Assembly: GCF_039522165.1 (NCBI RefSeq)
Contig: NZ_BAAADE010000003.1
Coordinates: 62,001-126,000 of the forward strand
Direction: 5' to 3'
DNA: 64,000 nucleotides
Source of the DNA: Paenochrobactrum glaciei
GTDB lineage: Bacteria; Pseudomonadota; Alphaproteobacteria; Rhizobiales; Rhizobiaceae
Position numbers and translations under genes: made by a program. Numbering within the stretch: position 1 is the first letter of the stretch; the number at the start of each line of letters is the position of its first letter. The notes below the pieces were generated by a model that saw only the letters and a program-made list of their open reading frames with translations, did not search any database and was not told the origin of the DNA. Shown piece after piece: positions 1 through 7,586 of this stretch.

Positions 1-34
1 ATGCGGTATCAGATGAGTGTCAGGTCAAAGACAT

Positions 35-478
35 TCACTCAGGCACATGCGTTCCTTTAACGCTGCGCGACAAACCGCGAAATTCTGCAATATGCTCACC
101 ATCCTGATTGGAAACCCGAATATCATAGATGCCTGAGCGGCCGCGTCGGGAGACTTCACGCGCAACGGCTGTTAACCGATCCCCGATTTTTCCCGGATTA
201 ATAAAACTGACCGAACAGCTTTGCGCTACAACCAGCTGATTATAGCTGTTGCATGCAAACGCGAAAGCGCTGTCGGCAAGTGTAAAAATAAAGCCACCGT
301 GACAATTACCATGTCCGTTCGACATGGTTTCAGTGAGTGTCATCGCAACACTCGCTGCGCCCGGTGCCACATTGATAAGCTCCATGCCCAAATTCTGGCT
401 GGCTTTATCACCTGCCCACATGGCTTGTGCGGAGGCTTCGGCCAGTTTCTGCGGGGTCATATCTGCAACTTTTTTCAT
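35..478 (-). CDS. paaI: PaaI hotdog-fold thioesterase (phenylacetate pathway)
   Basis: A 147-residue hotdog thioesterase of the PaaI type, which hydrolyses stalled hydroxyphenylacetyl-CoA or other aryl-CoA esters and frees CoA during aerobic phenylacetate breakdown. The family signature is visible as NGHGNCHGG followed by FTLADSAFAFA at residues 54-75; Asp69 matches the catalytic aspartate of E. coli PaaI. The length fits the family (about 140 residues). The start overlaps the stop of the upstream paaG by 4 bases (ATGA), so the two are translationally coupled and co-transcribed leftward. The rest of the paa operon presumably continues beyond base 1. Identification is firm because of the motif and the paaG neighbour. 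Confidence 0.93.
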   Translation of the reverse strand: MKKVADMTPQKLAEASAQAMWAGDKASQNLGMELINVAPGAASVAMTLTETMSNGHGNCHGGFIFTLADSAFAFACNSYNQLVVAQSCSVSFINPGKIGDRLTAVAREVSRRGRSGIYDIRVSNQDGEHIAEFRGLSRSVKGTHVPE

Positions 479-1263
479 TTGCCCTTAAACTCCGCGGCAC
501 GTTTTTCCAAAAACGCCGTAACACCTTCAGCATAGTCAGCGCTTTTACCCGCTTTTTGCTGGGCATCCCGTTCCAGATCCAACTGCTGATCCAAAGAATT
601 GGTCGCAGACGCCTGAATAAGCTGCTTGGTCAAACCAAGGCCGAAGGTTGCTCCCTTGGCAAGCTTGCGAGCTGTCGCCAATGCTTCATCAAGCAATGTT
701 TCATCATCAACAGCCTTCCAGATCAGCCCCCAAGAAGCTGCATCTTCTGCCGATAATGGCTCAGCTAACATGGTCAATGCCTTGGCGCGCGGCTCACCCA
801 AAATACGGGTGAGGTTAAATGTGCCGCCAGCGTCGGGAATAAGCCCGATTTTGGAAAAGGCTTGAATAAAACGGGCAGATTTTGCGGCAAAAACAATATC
901 ACAAGCAATGGCAATATTCGCGCCTGCACCGGCTGCCACACCATTGACAGCGCAGATAACCGGCTTGTTCAAAGCACGGATCAAACGCAATGTCGGATTG
1001 TAAAAAGTTTCGAGCGTATTGCCCAAATCCGGCGCTGGCGTTCCTTTACGTGGATCGCGATCGCCTAAATCCTGTCCGGCGCAAAAACCACGTCCCGAAC
1101 CTGTAATCAGCACTGCACGAACAGTCACATCATCATGCGCGCGCTGGATGCCGGCGCGCAGCGCCATGTGCATTTCTTCGTTAAATGAGTTCAGCTTTTC
1201 AGGGCGATTCAACGTCAAAGACAGAACGCCATCAGCCAGCTCTACAAGAACCGTATCCGACAT
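475..1263 (-). CDS. paaG: PaaG, ring-1,2-epoxyphenylacetyl-CoA isomerase
   Basis: A 262-residue crotonase-fold protein. In the phenylacetate pathway PaaG converts ring-1,2-epoxyphenylacetyl-CoA to the oxepin-CoA. Visible crotonase elements are the CoA/oxyanion segment GFCAGQDLGDR (residues 59-69), the second oxyanion segment VNGVAAGAGANIAIACD (106-122) and IPDAGGT around residues 142-148. Asp144 corresponds to the catalytic Asp of PaaG-type isomerases, which argues against a plain enoyl-CoA hydratase. It is the first gene of the leftward unit and faces paaN across a 107-base divergent promoter carrying a 14-bp palindrome. A more generic enoyl-CoA hydratase is the alternative, but the context favours PaaG. 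Confidence 0.9.
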   Translation of the reverse strand: MSDTVLVELADGVLSLTLNRPEKLNSFNEEMHMALRAGIQRAHDDVTVRAVLITGSGRGFCAGQDLGDRDPRKGTPAPDLGNTLETFYNPTLRLIRALNKPVICAVNGVAAGAGANIAIACDIVFAAKSARFIQAFSKIGLIPDAGGTFNLTRILGEPRAKALTMLAEPLSAEDAASWGLIWKAVDDETLLDEALATARKLAKGATFGLGLTKQLIQASATNSLDQQLDLERDAQQKAGKSADYAEGVTAFLEKRAAEFKGK

Positions 1264-1320
1264 ATTTCAACTCCCTGCTCCATGATATTTGTGGAGCCCT
1301 CTTTTTTTTGTTGCATAAAC

Positions 1321-1334
1321 TGACCGGCCGGTCA
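1321..1334. promoter_or_regulatory. Perfect palindrome TGACCGGCCGGTCA, probable TetR-type (PaaR) operator
   Basis: A 14-base perfect palindrome in the 107-base gap between the divergent paaG and paaN genes. GC-rich palindromes of this form (CGACCGGTCG-like cores) are typical operators of TetR-family PaaR repressors of phenylacetate genes. The site can control both directions. No paaR gene lies inside the window, so the regulator assignment is inference. The paaN ribosome site (GAGGAGGAA) lies just downstream. Confidence 0.7.
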
Positions 1335-1370
1335 ATAATAATATGAAGAACGAGGAGGAACGTTTTCACG

Positions 1371-3014
1371 ATGTTTTGGGATCGCCATTTACCGACACTC
1401 AATGCTGCTGGTGCGGCACTGTTAGCCCGTGAGTTCTGGACACCATATCCGGAAGTCCCGTCAGGCAAGATCTATGGCGAAACTGCCCGTGACGACGGAT
1501 TAGCAAGCTATCAGGCACTTCTCAATAAGCCTTTCGATATTGCTGACCACCCGGAAACGGCCCGTATCGGCACCGAAATATCTCCTTATGGCGACGCACT
1601 GGGAATCACTTATCCGGCCGCAGAACCGCAGGTATTAATCGATGCAGCCAATAAGATTGCCGACGCCTTTGCCGCTTCTGATGTCAAAATCCGCATTGGT
1701 GCGCTGCTTGAAACTTTAGCACGTTTAAACGCACAAAGCTTCCTGATGGGCAATGCGGTGATGAACACCACCGGACAGGCATTTCCGATGGCCTTTCAGG
1801 CCGGTGGCCCGCATGCACAAGACCGTGCCTTAGAAGCTGTTGCAGCTGCCTGGGCAGAAATGCAGCGCTTTCCGGCACAGGCTATCTGGGAAAAGCCACA
1901 AGGCAAACAGGCACCTTTACGTCTTGAAAAACACTGGACACTGATTCCCTCCGGTCTCTCACTTGCTATCGGTTGTAATACATTTCCGACGTGGAATTCA
2001 TTCCCGGGTATTTTTGCAAGCCTTGCCACCGGCAATCCGGTAATCATCAAGCCGCATCCATCAGCTGTGCTGCCGCTGGCACTTGCGGTTAAAACATTGC
2101 GCGAAGTGTTTATTGAGGCAGGCCTGGCTGCTGATGCTGTTCTTTTGGCCGTTGATCTTGTCGATGCACCGATTGCCGACAAGCTGGCAACGCACAGCGA
2201 TATCAAGCTGATTGATTATACCGGTTCAAATACCTTTGGTGACTGGCTGCGTGGCAATGCTGTTCAGGCTAAGCTTTTCACCGAAGAAGCCGGTATCAAC
2301 ACGATCACCATCGCAGGCACTGATAATTTCCTGGCCATGGCCGATAATCTGGCTTTTGCACTCTCGCTTTATTCCGGCCAGATGTGCACCGCACCGCAGA
2401 ATATTTATATTCCTGAAGGCGGCATTGAAACTGACGAAGGCCATAAAAGCTTTGACGATGTCGCCAAAGGTTTAGCCGATGCGATTGACCGTCTTGTCGC
2501 GGATCCGGCACGCGCTGCCGCCATTTGCGGTGCCATTGCCAATCCGGCCACATTGAGCCGCGTGGAAAAAGCCCGTTCGCTTGGCCGCATCATTCGTGAT
2601 TCTGCGCCGCTTGATTATAAAAACAGCGCCACACCTTTGCTCATCGCCATTGAAGCCGGTGATGAAGCCACCACGCATGAATGGTTCGGGCCGATCATGT
2701 TCATTATTCCGGCCAAAGATGGCGATGTAGCCATCCAGACCGCATCCGGACTTGCGCGTAAAAAAGGCGCCATCACAGCCGCCCTTTACGACACCAATGA
2801 GCCACGCATTCAACGGGCGGCAATCGCCTTTGCGCGCGCTGGCGTCAATCTGTCGGTCAATCTGACAGGCAATATTTTCGTCAACCAGTCAGCAGCCTTC
2901 AGTGATTTTCACGTAACCGGTGCCAATCCTGCGGGAAATGCCTGCCTGACCGATACAGCATTTGTTGCCAGCCGTTTTCACCACGCCATGTGGCGCCGGC
3001 CGGTTACAGAATAA
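1371..3014 (+). CDS. paaN: PaaN, aldehyde dehydrogenase of the phenylacetate pathway
   Basis: A 547-residue aldehyde-dehydrogenase-superfamily protein of the PaaN type, expected to oxidise the ring-opened semialdehyde (3-oxo-5,6-dehydrosuberyl-CoA semialdehyde) with NAD(P)+. Visible are the cofactor-binding Lys in NPVIIKPHP (Lys227), the glutamates of FTEEAG (305-306) and the catalytic Cys in SGQMCTAP (Cys339). It has only the dehydrogenase half: the C-terminal MaoC-like hydratase domain of E. coli PaaZ (about 680 residues) is absent, so ring opening needs a separate hydratase not seen here. A strong GAGGAGGAA ribosome site precedes the ATG. A substrate-binding-protein gene follows after 25 bases, indicating an operon with the importer. 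Confidence 0.9.
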   Translation: MFWDRHLPTLNAAGAALLAREFWTPYPEVPSGKIYGETARDDGLASYQALLNKPFDIADHPETARIGTEISPYGDALGITYPAAEPQVLIDAANKIADAFAASDVKIRIGALLETLARLNAQSFLMGNAVMNTTGQAFPMAFQAGGPHAQDRALEAVAAAWAEMQRFPAQAIWEKPQGKQAPLRLEKHWTLIPSGLSLAIGCNTFPTWNSFPGIFASLATGNPVIIKPHPSAVLPLALAVKTLREVFIEAGLAADAVLLAVDLVDAPIADKLATHSDIKLIDYTGSNTFGDWLRGNAVQAKLFTEEAGINTITIAGTDNFLAMADNLAFALSLYSGQMCTAPQNIYIPEGGIETDEGHKSFDDVAKGLADAIDRLVADPARAAAICGAIANPATLSRVEKARSLGRIIRDSAPLDYKNSATPLLIAIEAGDEATTHEWFGPIMFIIPAKDGDVAIQTASGLARKKGAITAALYDTNEPRIQRAAIAFARAGVNLSVNLTGNIFVNQSAAFSDFHVTGANPAGNACLTDTAFVASRFHHAMWRRPVTE

Positions 3015-3039
3015 CAAACACTCTGGGAGGAGTATCACC

Positions 3040-4185
3040 TTGATTAACTTTCTGAAAACAACTGTTCCGGCCGCCGTTATTGCTCTTGCTATGGCAGGTG
3101 CAGCCCATGCCGAAATCCGCATCGGCGCATCTGTTTCGGCCACAGGCCCGGCAGCATTCCTCGGCGATCCAGAATTTAAAACACTAGAAATGCTGGTTGC
3201 AGAGCTGAATGAAAAAGGCGGCATCAACGGCGAACAGATCAAACTCATCATGTATGATGATGGCGGCGATGCCAACAAAGCACGCACTTTCGCCACCCGT
3301 CTGATCGAAGATGACGAAGTGGTTGCCATTATCGGCGGCACCACCACCGGCACATCCATGTCGATCCTGTCCGTGGCTGAAGATGCTGAAATTCCTTTCA
3401 TCGCGCTTGCCGGTGCAATTGAAATCATTCAGCCAGTGCGTCCTTACACTTTCAAAACCCCGCATACCGATCGTATGGCTTGCCAGAAAATCTATGAAGA
3501 TATGGTCAAGCGCGGTTTCACCAAAATCGGTATGATTTCCGGTACTGACGGTTTCGGCGCTTCCATGGAAGCCCAGTGCAAAAACGTTGCACCGGACTAT
3601 AAAATCGACATCGTCATCGACGAAACCTATGATCCAAAAGATGCGGACATGACCGCTCAGCTGACCAAAATCCGCAATGCGCCGGGCGTCCAGGCTGTGC
3701 TCAATCCGGGCTTTGGTCAGGGGCCTTCAATTGTAACCCGCAACTATCATCAGCTCGGCATCGAACTGCCAATGTATCAATCGCATGGCGTTGCATCTTC
3801 CGGCTTCATCAAACTGGCCGGTGAGCAAGCCGCTGAAGGCCTGCGTCTGCCGGGCACTGCCCTTCTGATTGCTGATCAGCTTGATGCGAGTGATCCGCAG
3901 CAGCCGCTCGTCACTGCGTATAAGGCAAAGTTTGAAGAGCGTTATAAAATGCCGGTTGATACATTCGGCGGCTATGCCCATGACGCTCTTTTGATCGTGA
4001 CCGATGCGATTACCCGTGCAGGTTCTGCTGAGCCTAAGGAAATCCGTGACGCCATTGAAAAAACCAGCGGTTTGGCCGGTGCAACAGGTATCTACACTTT
4101 CTCACCTGAAGACCATCTCGGCCTTGATCTGACAGCATTCCGTATGCTCCAGATCAAAGACGGCGGTTGGACTGTAGCCGAATAA
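3040..4185 (+). CDS. LIV-type ABC importer, periplasmic binding protein
   Basis: Substrate-binding protein of the branched-chain-amino-acid (LivJ/LivK, type I periplasmic fold) family, 381 residues. The preferred start is the TTG at 3040, preceded by GGGAGGAG at good spacing; an in-frame ATG 78 bases upstream lies inside paaN and has no ribosome site. From the TTG, the protein starts with a clear signal peptide (INFLKTTVPAAVIALAMAGAAHA, cleavage near residue 24). The mature part begins EIRIGASVSATGPAAFLG, as usual for this family. It lies between paaN and the permease genes of a complete LIV cassette. Proteins of this family also bind aromatic acids, so phenylacetate or a related arylalkanoate is the likely ligand (inference from context). 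Confidence 0.87.
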   Translation: MINFLKTTVPAAVIALAMAGAAHAEIRIGASVSATGPAAFLGDPEFKTLEMLVAELNEKGGINGEQIKLIMYDDGGDANKARTFATRLIEDDEVVAIIGGTTTGTSMSILSVAEDAEIPFIALAGAIEIIQPVRPYTFKTPHTDRMACQKIYEDMVKRGFTKIGMISGTDGFGASMEAQCKNVAPDYKIDIVIDETYDPKDADMTAQLTKIRNAPGVQAVLNPGFGQGPSIVTRNYHQLGIELPMYQSHGVASSGFIKLAGEQAAEGLRLPGTALLIADQLDASDPQQPLVTAYKAKFEERYKMPVDTFGGYAHDALLIVTDAITRAGSAEPKEIRDAIEKTSGLAGATGIYTFSPEDHLGLDLTAFRMLQIKDGGWTVAE

Positions 4186-4198
4186 TAATGACACCTGC

Positions 4199-4235
4199 AT
4201 CCCGCCTGCGCCGTTAGTTCCGGTACAGGCGGGAT
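4199..4235 (+). repeat. Intercistronic hairpin between binding protein and permease
   Basis: A perfect 10-bp inverted repeat, ATCCCGCCTG (4199-4208) and CAGGCGGGAT (4226-4235), with a 17-base loop, located 13 bases after the binding-protein stop. There is no T-run after it, so it is more likely an mRNA 3-prime stabiliser or attenuator that raises binding-protein expression relative to the permeases than a full terminator. A similar hairpin follows the binding-protein gene of the second LIV cassette (31511-31534). Confidence 0.7.
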
Positions 4236-4280
4236 CATGTCATCCGGCCTGTTATTTCTCCATTCACACGCGGAGAGCTC

Positions 4281-5153
4281 ATGTCAGAGTTTATGCAATT
4301 TCTCTCTTCAGGGGTAACTGTCGGTGCTGTTTACGCACTGATCGCCCTTGGTTTCACGATCATTTATAACGCATCCGATGTGGTCAATTTTGCTCAGGGC
4401 GAATTTGTCATGCTGGGCGGTATGATCACTTGGGCAGCTTATGCAGCGGGTCTTCCCCTGCCGCTGGCGGCTCTGATTGCCATTGTTCTGACAGCGGCAC
4501 TCGGCGTTGCGATCAATAAATTCGCAATCGAACCGGCGCGTGGTGCGCCTGTTGTTTCGCTGATTATTATCACGATCGGTGCCTCCGTCTTCATTCAAGG
4601 CGCGGCACAGATCATCTTTGATAAGCAGATCCATAGTTTCCCTGCTTTTTCCGGCGACAAGCCGCTCAATTTCTTAGGTGCTACCATTCAAACCCAGAGC
4701 TTGTGGGTTATCGGCGGCGCTTTGGTGGTGTTTATCGGCCTGTGGCTTTTCTTCACCCGCACCCTGTTGGGGCGCGCAGTGCTTGCCACATCTAATAACC
4801 GTCAAGCCGCGCAATTGGTCGGCATCAATACCACTTTCATCATGACCCTGTCTTTTGCATTGTCAGCAGGTATTGGCGCACTGGCTGGTGTACTTGCAAC
4901 GCCAATCACCCTTGTTGCTTATAATGTCGGCATTGGTTTTGCGCTCAAAGGTTTTGCCGGTGCTATGCTTGGCGGCATGGGCAATCCGAAAGGCGCACTG
5001 GCTGGCGGTTTTCTGATCGGTCTCATTGAAGCAATGACGGCTGGTTATATTTCATCGACCTATAAAGAAGCCGCTGCCTTTATCGTTATTCTTCTGGTGC
5101 TGTTCCTGATGCCGCAAGGTCTCTTCGGCAAGAAAACCACGGAGCGTGTCTGA
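4281..5153 (+). CDS. LIV-type ABC importer, permease LivH
   Basis: A 290-residue LivH-family inner-membrane permease with about eight hydrophobic segments. The family landmark near the N-terminus is GAVYALIALGFTIIYNASDVVNFAQGEF in outline (residues 15-42), and the coupling region ends with GGMGNPKGALAGG (about 231-243). The start is preceded by GCGGAGAGCTC. The stop overlaps the start of the next permease by one base (TGATG), so the membrane subunits are translationally coupled. It forms the translocation pore with the downstream LivM homologue. Confidence 0.9.
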   Translation: MSEFMQFLSSGVTVGAVYALIALGFTIIYNASDVVNFAQGEFVMLGGMITWAAYAAGLPLPLAALIAIVLTAALGVAINKFAIEPARGAPVVSLIIITIGASVFIQGAAQIIFDKQIHSFPAFSGDKPLNFLGATIQTQSLWVIGGALVVFIGLWLFFTRTLLGRAVLATSNNRQAAQLVGINTTFIMTLSFALSAGIGALAGVLATPITLVAYNVGIGFALKGFAGAMLGGMGNPKGALAGGFLIGLIEAMTAGYISSTYKEAAAFIVILLVLFLMPQGLFGKKTTERV

Positions 5154-6112
5154 TGTCATTCATTTCACGCAAAAACGCCACTCTTTTGGTGCTTTTCGCA
5201 CTGATTGCAATCGCACCTTTCTTCTTTCCGTCCGGTTTTTATTTCCGCATCGGCGCTATGGTTTTCGTCAATAGCCTTGCAGTGATGGGTATTGTCATTC
5301 TCACCGGTTATGCAGGGCAAATCAGCCTCGGACATGCAGGCTTTGCCGGTATTGGCGGTTATGCCTGCGCACTTGCACCGGTGCATTTAGGCATTCACCC
5401 CGGTGCTGCCGTTTTCCTGGGCGCAGCTATTTCTGCGATTATGGCCTATCTGGTTGGCCGTCCGATTTTGCGCCTCAAAGGCTATTATCTAGGCGTTGCC
5501 ACCCTTGGTTTCGGCATTTTGATCTCAATGGTTTTAAGCAATGAGCGCGACCTTACCGGCGGCCCTGACGGTATGTCGGTACCGGAGCTGGGCTTGCGCG
5601 CAGGCTTGAAAAATATCGGCATCAACCTGTCGAATGGTGAATTCTGGTATTATTTCTGCGGTTTTGTGCTGCTGATCGGCGCATGGATTGTGCTTAATCT
5701 TTATAACAGCCCGATGGGGCGCTCATTACGCGCGCTGCACGGCTCAGAAATTGCTGCCCGCACTGTCGGTATTGATGTGGCACGCTACAAGTTGCTGGCC
5801 TTTGTTATTTCAGCCGTATTTGCCTCCGTTGCAGGTTCGCTGATTGCTCTGCAAAACAAGTTTATCACGCCTGATATTGCCGGTTTCATGCATTCGATTG
5901 AAATGGTGACCATGGCTGTTCTTGGTGGTGCAGCTTCTGTGCTCGGTGCGATTTTGGGTGCAGCGATTTTAACAATCCTGCCGCAAATCCTCACCGTTTT
6001 TGCCGAATATGAACAGCTGATTTTAGGTCTTGTGATGATGCTGGTGATGATCTTCCTGCGTGAAGGTTTGCTGCCGTCCATCGTCCGTAAATTCAAGGGA
6101 ACCGGCGAATGA
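5153..6112 (+). CDS. LIV-type ABC importer, permease LivM
   Basis: A 319-residue LivM-family permease, the partner of LivH in the inner-membrane heterodimer. The characteristic GYAGQISLGHAGFAGIGGYA stretch is near residues 51-70 and GGAASVLGAILGAA near 262-275. Hydrophobic segments cover almost the whole protein. It overlaps livH by one base and the following ATPase gene by four bases (ATGA). Nothing is unusual in length or codon use compared with its neighbours. Confidence 0.9.
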   Translation: MSFISRKNATLLVLFALIAIAPFFFPSGFYFRIGAMVFVNSLAVMGIVILTGYAGQISLGHAGFAGIGGYACALAPVHLGIHPGAAVFLGAAISAIMAYLVGRPILRLKGYYLGVATLGFGILISMVLSNERDLTGGPDGMSVPELGLRAGLKNIGINLSNGEFWYYFCGFVLLIGAWIVLNLYNSPMGRSLRALHGSEIAARTVGIDVARYKLLAFVISAVFASVAGSLIALQNKFITPDIAGFMHSIEMVTMAVLGGAASVLGAILGAAILTILPQILTVFAEYEQLILGLVMMLVMIFLREGLLPSIVRKFKGTGE

Positions 6113-6897
6113 CCCTGCTCTCAGTTGAAAATATCGGCATCAGTTTCGGTGGCCTGAAAGCGGTCGACAATGTCAGCTTTCAGGTTAAACAAGGCGAAAT
6201 CACATCCGTTATCGGGCCAAATGGTGCTGGCAAAACCACGCTGTTCAATATGATTTCCGGTGTTTATCAGCCATCACAAGGCCGTGTGTTGCTTAAAGGT
6301 GAAGATATTACCGGTATGCGTCCGGATTTGCTGGCACGCCGGGGTATGTCACGCACCTTCCAGAACCTGCAAATTTTTCAGAATATGACCGTGATTGAAA
6401 ACGCCATTGCAGGCTTTCACTTAAGTGAACGCGGCTCGGTGCTGGCTGACCTTCTCAGCCTTCCATCCTCGCGTCGTAGAGCATCCAAAGCGCGTGAAGG
6501 TGCAATGGAACTGCTGAAAAAAGTAGGGCTTGAACGCGCAGCAGAACGCGAAGCTGGCAGCCTTTCCTATGGTTCGTTGAAGCGTCTTGAAATTGCCCGC
6601 GCATTGGCACTCAATCCGGCAGTGCTGCTGCTTGATGAGCCTGCTGCTGGTTGTAATGCCGTGGAAACCGATGAAATCGACCAGCTGATCGCCGATGTGG
6701 CTGCGTCCGGTGTCGCGATTTTGCTGGTGGAACATGACATGAAAATGGTCATGCGCATTTCCAATCATATCGTCGTTCTCGATCACGGCCAAAAGCTTAC
6801 CGAAGGCTTGCCAGCCGAGGTCAGCCGTAATCCGGCAGTGATTGCCGCTTATCTCGGCGCAGATTTCAACGAGGAGACCGCCCATGCTGACAGTTGA
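6109..6897 (+). CDS. LIV-type ABC importer, ATPase LivG
   Basis: A 262-residue ABC ATPase of the LivG type. Walker A is GPNGAGKTT (about residues 36-44), and Walker B is VLLLDEPAAGCN (about 176-187). The signature motif is the divergent SYGSLKR rather than LSGGQ, which is usual for LivG (commonly SYGxQRR). The switch histidine is in LLVEHDMKMV. The ATPase energises uptake together with LivF. Its last 14 bases overlap the start of livF. Confidence 0.9.
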   Translation: MTLLSVENIGISFGGLKAVDNVSFQVKQGEITSVIGPNGAGKTTLFNMISGVYQPSQGRVLLKGEDITGMRPDLLARRGMSRTFQNLQIFQNMTVIENAIAGFHLSERGSVLADLLSLPSSRRRASKAREGAMELLKKVGLERAAEREAGSLSYGSLKRLEIARALALNPAVLLLDEPAAGCNAVETDEIDQLIADVAASGVAILLVEHDMKMVMRISNHIVVLDHGQKLTEGLPAEVSRNPAVIAAYLGADFNEETAHADS

Positions 6898-7585
6898 GGG
6901 CTTACGCTCACGTTACGGGCGCATTGAAGTTTTACACGGCATCAATCTCACCGTCGATTCCGGCGAGATTGTTACCGTTGTGGGTGCCAATGGTGCGGGT
7001 AAAACCACATTATTGCGCTGTCTTTCAGGCTTGCAGCCTGTTTCTGAAGGTTCAATCAACTTTCGCGGCGAGACAATCACCAATCTGGCAGCGTTCCGCC
7101 GCCCTTCGCGCGGGCTTACACAATCCCCCGAAGGCCGGCAGATTTTCACCAATCTTTCGGTAGAAGAAAACCTGCGTCTCGGCGCTTTTCTCTTCCGCGA
7201 TGATCAGGTGGAAAAAGATATGGCCGATGCTTTTGCCATGTTCCCGATCCTGAAAGAAAAGCGCAATCTGCCAGCCGGTGGTCTTTCCGGCGGTCAGCAG
7301 CAAATGCTTGCCATGGCGCGCGCTTTGATGGGGCGTCCGGCTTGTTTGCTGCTTGATGAACCATCCATGGGGCTTGCACCAATCATTGTTCAGCAGATTT
7401 TTGATGTAGTCAGCAATTTGAAAACTTTAGGCGTCACCATTCTGCTGGTGGAACAAAATGCCTATGGTGCCTTGAAAATTGCTGATCGGGGTTATGTGAT
7501 GGAAACCGGTAACATCACAATGCAGGGTTCTGCCGAAGAGCTGATTGCCGACCCTAAAATCCGGGAAGCTTATTTGGGAATTTAA
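6884..7585 (+). CDS. LIV-type ABC importer, ATPase LivF
   Basis: A 233-residue LivF-type ABC ATPase. The chosen ATG at 6884 is preceded by GAGGAGACCGCC; the open frame extends upstream to 6842 within livG but without family similarity. Visible are Walker A GANGAGKTT (about 35-43), signature LSGGQQQM (about 134-141), Walker B CLLLDEPSMG (about 155-164) and LLVEQNAYGAL with a Q/N in place of the LivG-type H-D, typical of LivF. The stop codon is separated by a single base from the next ATG (7587), so the FadB-like gene is coupled to the importer. Confidence 0.9.
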   Translation: MLTVEGLRSRYGRIEVLHGINLTVDSGEIVTVVGANGAGKTTLLRCLSGLQPVSEGSINFRGETITNLAAFRRPSRGLTQSPEGRQIFTNLSVEENLRLGAFLFRDDQVEKDMADAFAMFPILKEKRNLPAGGLSGGQQQMLAMARALMGRPACLLLDEPSMGLAPIIVQQIFDVVSNLKTLGVTILLVEQNAYGALKIADRGYVMETGNITMQGSAEELIADPKIREAYLGI

Positions 7586-7586
7586 T

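Noticed and set aside
2889..3428. 179-codon open frame on the - strand over the paaN/binding-protein junction
   Set aside because: Overlaps two well-supported genes and shows low-complexity Ser/Ala-rich translation.
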